From contig NZ_JRUQ01000062.1 of the NCBI RefSeq assembly GCF_000773975.1, forward strand, positions 124,001-188,000: a stretch of 64,000 nucleotides of DNA, read 5' to 3'. The stretch comes from Erwinia typographi (GTDB taxonomy: Bacteria; Pseudomonadota; Gammaproteobacteria; Enterobacterales; Enterobacteriaceae). Below the pieces are notes generated by a model. It did not search any database and was not told the origin of the DNA. It saw only the letters and a list, made by a program, of their open reading frames with translations. The stretch's first letter is position 1. Every line of letters starts with the position of its first letter. Positions 60,685 through 64,000 of the stretch are shown here, piece by piece. The position numbers were made by a program, and so were the translations under genes.

Positions 60685-61043
60685 CAGGCATTCCCTTAGC
60701 AGAGTGAGGAAGAAAAGAGCGGTAAGTATACGCGTTAAAATTACTCGCAAAAAACAGTTTATACCCGCTTTATAACTCGGAATTTCCGATTATATCAACT
60801 CTGTTCCTCACCCGCCGTCTCGTCTGGCGCGGTATTGTTGTCAAATACGCTAACTATTGTCTCCTGCTTGCTGTCACCCAACCGCCTGCACGGCAGCTCA
60901 CTGGCGAAAACCACCCTGGAATACCCCGATTGTTGAGAATTGTTGCACAGTGATATCCATTTTGGCCGATTTATCTTCGCCGACAACGATGCGACTCTCG
61001 TGGATGAAAACCTGTCCTTTTTATCAGCCAGACGGAGTGAATT
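60685..61043. other. Intergenic region at the nhaA/accessory boundary
   Basis: A possible nhaA promoter on the minus strand is TTTTGC (60752-60747), a 16-bp spacer and TATACT (60730-60725); its -35 is poor. A minus-strand open frame of 88 codons (60795-61061) resembles no family and is not called. In another minus-strand phase, about 40 codons between two stops near 60880-61005 read like a protein piece (including IHESRIVVGEDKSAK), which could be a gene remnant. No clear promoter for the dehydrogenase was found. Confidence 0.45.
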
Positions 61044-61991
61044 ATGAGCCTGAATAAGCAAAAGGTCCCCCTCGCCACCGGTTCCACTATTCTCGTCACC
61101 GGCGCCTCGTCAGGCTTTGGCCTGATGGCGGCACGCGCACTCGCCGGAGCCGGGCATACCGTTTACGCCTCCATGCGTGAAACCCAGGGCCGTAACGCAC
61201 CTCGCGTGGCGGAGATCGCCCAGTGGTCCTCGGCCACGTCTTCCGATCTGCGCACCGTCGAGCTTGACGTCCAGTCTGAAGCGTCTGTCGCGGCGGCTAT
61301 TGCGGCCATTCAGCAACAAAGCGGCGATCTGGACGTCATTGTGCATAATGCCGGACATATGGTCTTTGGCCCGGCAGAAGCCTTTACGCCTGAGCAGTTT
61401 GCCCAGCTTTACGATGTTAATGTTCTGGGGACCCAGCGGGTCAACCGTGCCGTCCTGCCGCTACTGCGCAGGCAGGGTTCCGGGCTGCTACTGTGGGTGG
61501 GCAGTACCAGCCACCGTGGCGGTACGCCGCCCTGGCTGGCGCCCTACTTCGCCGCCAAAGCCGCAATGGACGCGTTGGCAGTCAGCTACGCGGGAGAGCT
61601 GGCGCGCTGGGGAATTGAAACCAGCATCGTCGTTCCGGGCGCTTTCACTCAGGGCACCAACCATTTTCTGCACGCCGGAGCGCCCGCAGACCAGCAGCGC
61701 CAGGCCGACTATGATACGGGCCCAACCCAGGGCCTGGCCGATGAAATCCTCACCAACCTCGCGGCCTGCGAACCGCCGGATGCGGCCCCTGAAAGCGTGG
61801 CGCGCGCCATCGTCGAAGTGGTGAATACGCCCAGGGGACAGCGGCCATTCCGTGTCCATATCGATCCGTCTGATGACGGCTGCGCGGTAGTAGGAGCGGT
61901 GGCCGACCGTATCCGTGCCGAATTCCTGCGACGCATAAACCTCGGCGATCTGCTTTCACCTCGTCAGAAGGAGCCTTCTCATGAACAGTAA
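61044..61991 (+). CDS. Short-chain dehydrogenase/reductase, substrate unknown
   Basis: This classical NAD(P)-dependent SDR has 315 residues. The nucleotide motif TGASSGFG is at 19-26, a variant HNAG at 101-104, catalytic serine at 154 or 156, and Y168-x3-K172. The C-terminus is longer than in minimal SDRs. A GGAG site precedes the ATG. It overlaps the DUF1097 gene by 11 bp, so the two are probably co-expressed. It belongs to the accessory stretch beyond nhaA; the substrate cannot be inferred. Confidence 0.88.
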   Translation: MSLNKQKVPLATGSTILVTGASSGFGLMAARALAGAGHTVYASMRETQGRNAPRVAEIAQWSSATSSDLRTVELDVQSEASVAAAIAAIQQQSGDLDVIVHNAGHMVFGPAEAFTPEQFAQLYDVNVLGTQRVNRAVLPLLRRQGSGLLLWVGSTSHRGGTPPWLAPYFAAKAAMDALAVSYAGELARWGIETSIVVPGAFTQGTNHFLHAGAPADQQRQADYDTGPTQGLADEILTNLAACEPPDAAPESVARAIVEVVNTPRGQRPFRVHIDPSDDGCAVVGAVADRIRAEFLRRINLGDLLSPRQKEPSHEQ

Positions 61992-62475
61992 TGCCTTCAG
62001 CCGGTATCTGAAGATCGTGTCAGGCGAATCCGTGATCGCTTCGTCGGCCGCCACCGTCAGTACTCTGCTGCTGGAGCTGCCGGTCTGGGCCATGTTCATC
62101 GGGTGGATCGCCTTCTTCACTCGCGGTTTAAACTGGCGCAGCGGTCTGGTGAACCTCAGCTGTGTCCTCATCGGTTTGCTGCTGGGTATTGGCGCCGCAC
62201 ACGCTTTGGGCGCCCTTAACCCGTTGTTCGGCACCTATGCAATCAGCGTGGTAGTGGTGGTGGTCACCGGCATTGCCTTATCACTTGCCAGAGCACCGGT
62301 ATTCAACAACCTGCTGGGCTTTTTCCTCGGTCTGGTGGCCTATTTTGCCTCGCATTTGCCGCCTTCGCCCGCTACGTTGCTCACCCTCGGGCTGGCCGTT
62401 GCCATCGGGACGGCGGCGGGATTCCTTGCTCATGCCTGGCAACACTATATCAACGCGGCCGCACCGGTTCGCTAG
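61981..62475 (+). CDS. DUF1097-family membrane protein
   Basis: This 164-residue inner-membrane protein has about five hydrophobic segments and resembles the DUF1097 (YcdZ-like) family; its function is unknown. It starts at an ATG after AAGGAG and overlaps the SDR end, which suggests a shared transcript. Family assignment is from overall pattern, not a search. Confidence 0.7.
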   Translation: MNSNAFSRYLKIVSGESVIASSAATVSTLLLELPVWAMFIGWIAFFTRGLNWRSGLVNLSCVLIGLLLGIGAAHALGALNPLFGTYAISVVVVVVTGIALSLARAPVFNNLLGFFLGLVAYFASHLPPSPATLLTLGLAVAIGTAAGFLAHAWQHYINAAAPVR

Positions 62476-62600
62476 CGTTACGCTTTATCACGTCAGCGCA
62501 GAAAAAATAACCTGCAAGTAGCCAACGATCGGTCCCCGACAGGCATTCTGTATTATGCCCGTAAGGAAGAAATCATCCATCTGGCAAAAGAGAGGAGAGT

Positions 62601-63086
62601 ATGACCTACAGTCTTATCCGGCAGTTGCGGCATCTTTATCACGGGCTGGCCTGTCAGGCAGCCCGTTTCGAACCCGCCCTGTATGCGGTGCTGCGCATCA
62701 GTTTCGGTATTGTGCTGTTTACACATGGGCTGCCTAAAGCGCTTGGTGATGCGCATGGCTCAATGGCGGACCCGATGATGGCGTCAACCCGACTGATTGG
62801 CGAGGGAATGGGGCTGCCTTTTGCCCCACAGTTAGCCTTGCTGGTTATGCTGCTGGAGACCATAGGTGCTGTTATGCTGGTGCTGGGGGTGATGACGCGT
62901 GGCATCGCGCTGATCTTTGCAGTAGAGATGGTAGGGATCTGCGTGGCACTTGGGCCAACCTGGCCGTGGATCGATCGCGGTATTGAATACCCGGTGCTGA
63001 TGGGATTCCTTGCGCTTTACATCGTGACACGCGGTGGCGGTATCTATGCGGTGGATAGCAAAGTGGCTCAGATTGCTCCACGCTGA
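62601..63086 (+). CDS. DoxX-family membrane protein
   Basis: This 161-residue protein has four hydrophobic segments and the DoxX-like opening ALYAVLRISFGIVLFTHGLPKALG, followed by LLETIGAVMLVLGVMTR. The family includes small membrane oxidoreductase-associated proteins of uncertain role. A GAGGAG site precedes the ATG. It lies 125 bp after the DUF1097 gene on the same strand and ends four bases before the convergent LacI-family gene. Confidence 0.82.
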   Translation: MTYSLIRQLRHLYHGLACQAARFEPALYAVLRISFGIVLFTHGLPKALGDAHGSMADPMMASTRLIGEGMGLPFAPQLALLVMLLETIGAVMLVLGVMTRGIALIFAVEMVGICVALGPTWPWIDRGIEYPVLMGFLALYIVTRGGGIYAVDSKVAQIAPR

Positions 63087-63089
63087 AGG

Positions 63090-64000
63090 CTAAGCCTGCC
63101 CGGGCCCCAGGCTGGAGCTACGCACTTTCAGCCGCCCGGCCAGCGTCACATGCGTGGCGGCATCCTCCTGATTGTACAGATACTCCACCGCCAGGCGGCC
63201 CAGTTCATCATACGGCAACCTGATGCTGGTCAACGGTGGCATCATCTGTTCCGATATTTTCTGGTCGTCATAACCGGCTACCAGAATATCCTGCGGAATA
63301 CGCCTGCCGTTTGCCGCCAGCGCCTGATAGCAACCAATCGACAACCAGTCGCTGGCACAAAAAATCGCATCAGGAGGTTCGGGCAGCGCCAGCAGTGATT
63401 GCGTGGCGAGGTAAGACTCGTTGAACTGCCAGTTAGTCTGGCGCACCCATTCTGTCACTGGCGCAATACCCGCCTGCGCCAGCGCATCCTGATAGCCCGC
63501 CAGCCGGTTCCGGGTCGCATCCATCCACTCTTCCCCAGTAATATGGGCAATACGTCGGGCCCCCTGGGCGATCAGATGACGGGTAATCTGGAAGGCATTG
63601 GCATAATCATCCGGGATAAATGATGGCGTTAGCGGCGAAGCGGGATCGCGTTGATTAAGCAGAACTACCGGCAAACGCGTGCACCCTTCATACTCACTCA
63701 TATCGATAGCGGCAGTGACCGGCGAGGCAAGAATGATGCCGATGCAGTTACGCTTTTCCAACTGGCTAATAATATTAAGCGCCAGCTCGGTATCATCGCC
63801 GTAATCGTACACCGTTAGCAGGACTTCGTTACGCCACGCCGTTTCACGAGCCTGGCTGATAGCATCAATGAAGGGATCGTAACTTTGTAGCGAGCTGATT
63901 AACAGGGCAATTTCTTCCTGATTATGCGGCGTGTGAACGGCGGGTAGCCGCGTATAGCCCAACTCTGTCGCCACGGTAATCACCCGACGGCGGGTGTCAT
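63090..64000 (-). CDS. LacI/GalR-family transcriptional regulator (5' end beyond window)
   Basis: The reading frame stays open to the window edge. At the edge it reads DTRRRVITVATELGYTR, the end of a LacI-type DNA-binding domain, so the first part of the gene lies outside. The visible portion, about 303 codons, is the hinge and sugar-binding-like effector domain, with IGIILASPV, DAIFCASDWLSIGCYQAL and VAGYDDQKISEQMMPPLTSIRLPYDELGR. An internal GTG at 63983 is not a real start. Effector and targets are unknown. Confidence 0.9.
   Translation of the reverse strand, partial: DTRRRVITVATELGYTRLPAVHTPHNQEEIALLISSLQSYDPFIDAISQARETAWRNEVLLTVYDYGDDTELALNIISQLEKRNCIGIILASPVTAAIDMSEYEGCTRLPVVLLNQRDPASPLTPSFIPDDYANAFQITRHLIAQGARRIAHITGEEWMDATRNRLAGYQDALAQAGIAPVTEWVRQTNWQFNESYLATQSLLALPEPPDAIFCASDWLSIGCYQALAANGRRIPQDILVAGYDDQKISEQMMPPLTSIRLPYDELGRLAVEYLYNQEDAATHVTLAGRLKVRSSSLGPGQA

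Noticed and set aside
60795-61061. 88-codon minus-strand frame between nhaA and the dehydrogenase
   Set aside because: Overlaps the dehydrogenase start, low-complexity polar content, no ribosome site and no family resemblance.

Overview
The window is chromosomal DNA of a gamma-proteobacterium of the order Enterobacterales. Nearly every protein has the length and recognisable sequence of its Escherichia coli K-12 counterpart, and the long blocks murC-mraZ, cra-ilvHI, leuLABCD-setA-sgrS/sgrR-thiBPQ-yabI, polB-rapA-rluA-djlA-lptD-surA-pdxA-rsmA-apaGH-folA, carBA-dapB and ispH-fkpB-lspA-ileS-ribF/rpsT-nhaRA keep the K-12 order. Several K-12 neighbours are missing: leuO between ilvI and leuL, araCBAD between yabI and polB, kefFC beside folA, rihC between dapB and ispH, and dnaKJ beside nhaA. 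The missing ara operon and a short SgrS RNA without sgrT point to an Erwinia/Pantoea-like member (Erwiniaceae). That placement is inference from memory, not a search.

Layout. Positions 1-11.2 kb hold the division and cell wall (dcw) cluster on the minus strand: mraZ, rsmH, ftsL, ftsI, murE, murF, mraY, murD, ftsW, murG and the first codons of murC. The genes are tightly overlapped and read from one promoter that carries four MraZ decamers. Positions 11.6-15.1 kb hold cra and ilvIH. Positions 15.1-20.7 kb hold an AT-rich regulatory region, the leu leader peptide with its attenuator, and leuABCD. Positions 20.7-28 kb hold setA, the small RNA SgrS, its activator SgrR, a TPP riboswitch with thiBPQ, and yabI. 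Positions 28.1-42.7 kb hold polB (with a LexA-like box), rapA, rluA, djlA, the outer-membrane biogenesis genes lptD-surA with pdxA-rsmA-apaG-apaH, and folA.

Positions 42.8-46.1 kb are an accessory insertion between folA and carAB. It holds a LysE-family exporter, a class A acid phosphatase with a good Pho box, and a TetR/MFS pair with a perfect 20-bp operator and an apparently leaderless regulator mRNA. Positions 46.3-60.7 kb hold carBA (ArgR boxes, TTG start, two promoters), dapB, ispH, fkpB, lspA, ileS, ribF, rpsT (TTG start), nhaR and nhaA. From 60.7 kb to the right edge lies a second accessory stretch: a short-chain dehydrogenase, a DUF1097 membrane protein, a DoxX protein and a LacI-family regulator cut by the window end.

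Working together, the dcw genes make and polymerise peptidoglycan precursors at the septum. ilvIH, leuABCD and Cra link branched-chain amino acid synthesis with carbon state. SgrR, SgrS and SetA form the sugar-phosphate stress module. lptD and surA build the outer membrane. carAB and dapB feed arginine, pyrimidine, lysine and diaminopimelate synthesis. No wholly new system such as a defence island, phage, CRISPR array or insertion sequence is visible. The most interesting material is regulatory: the unusually small SgrS, a 25-bp perfect palindrome upstream of ilvI, a long stem around leuL, the leaderless tetR promoter/operator and the Pho-box phosphatase.
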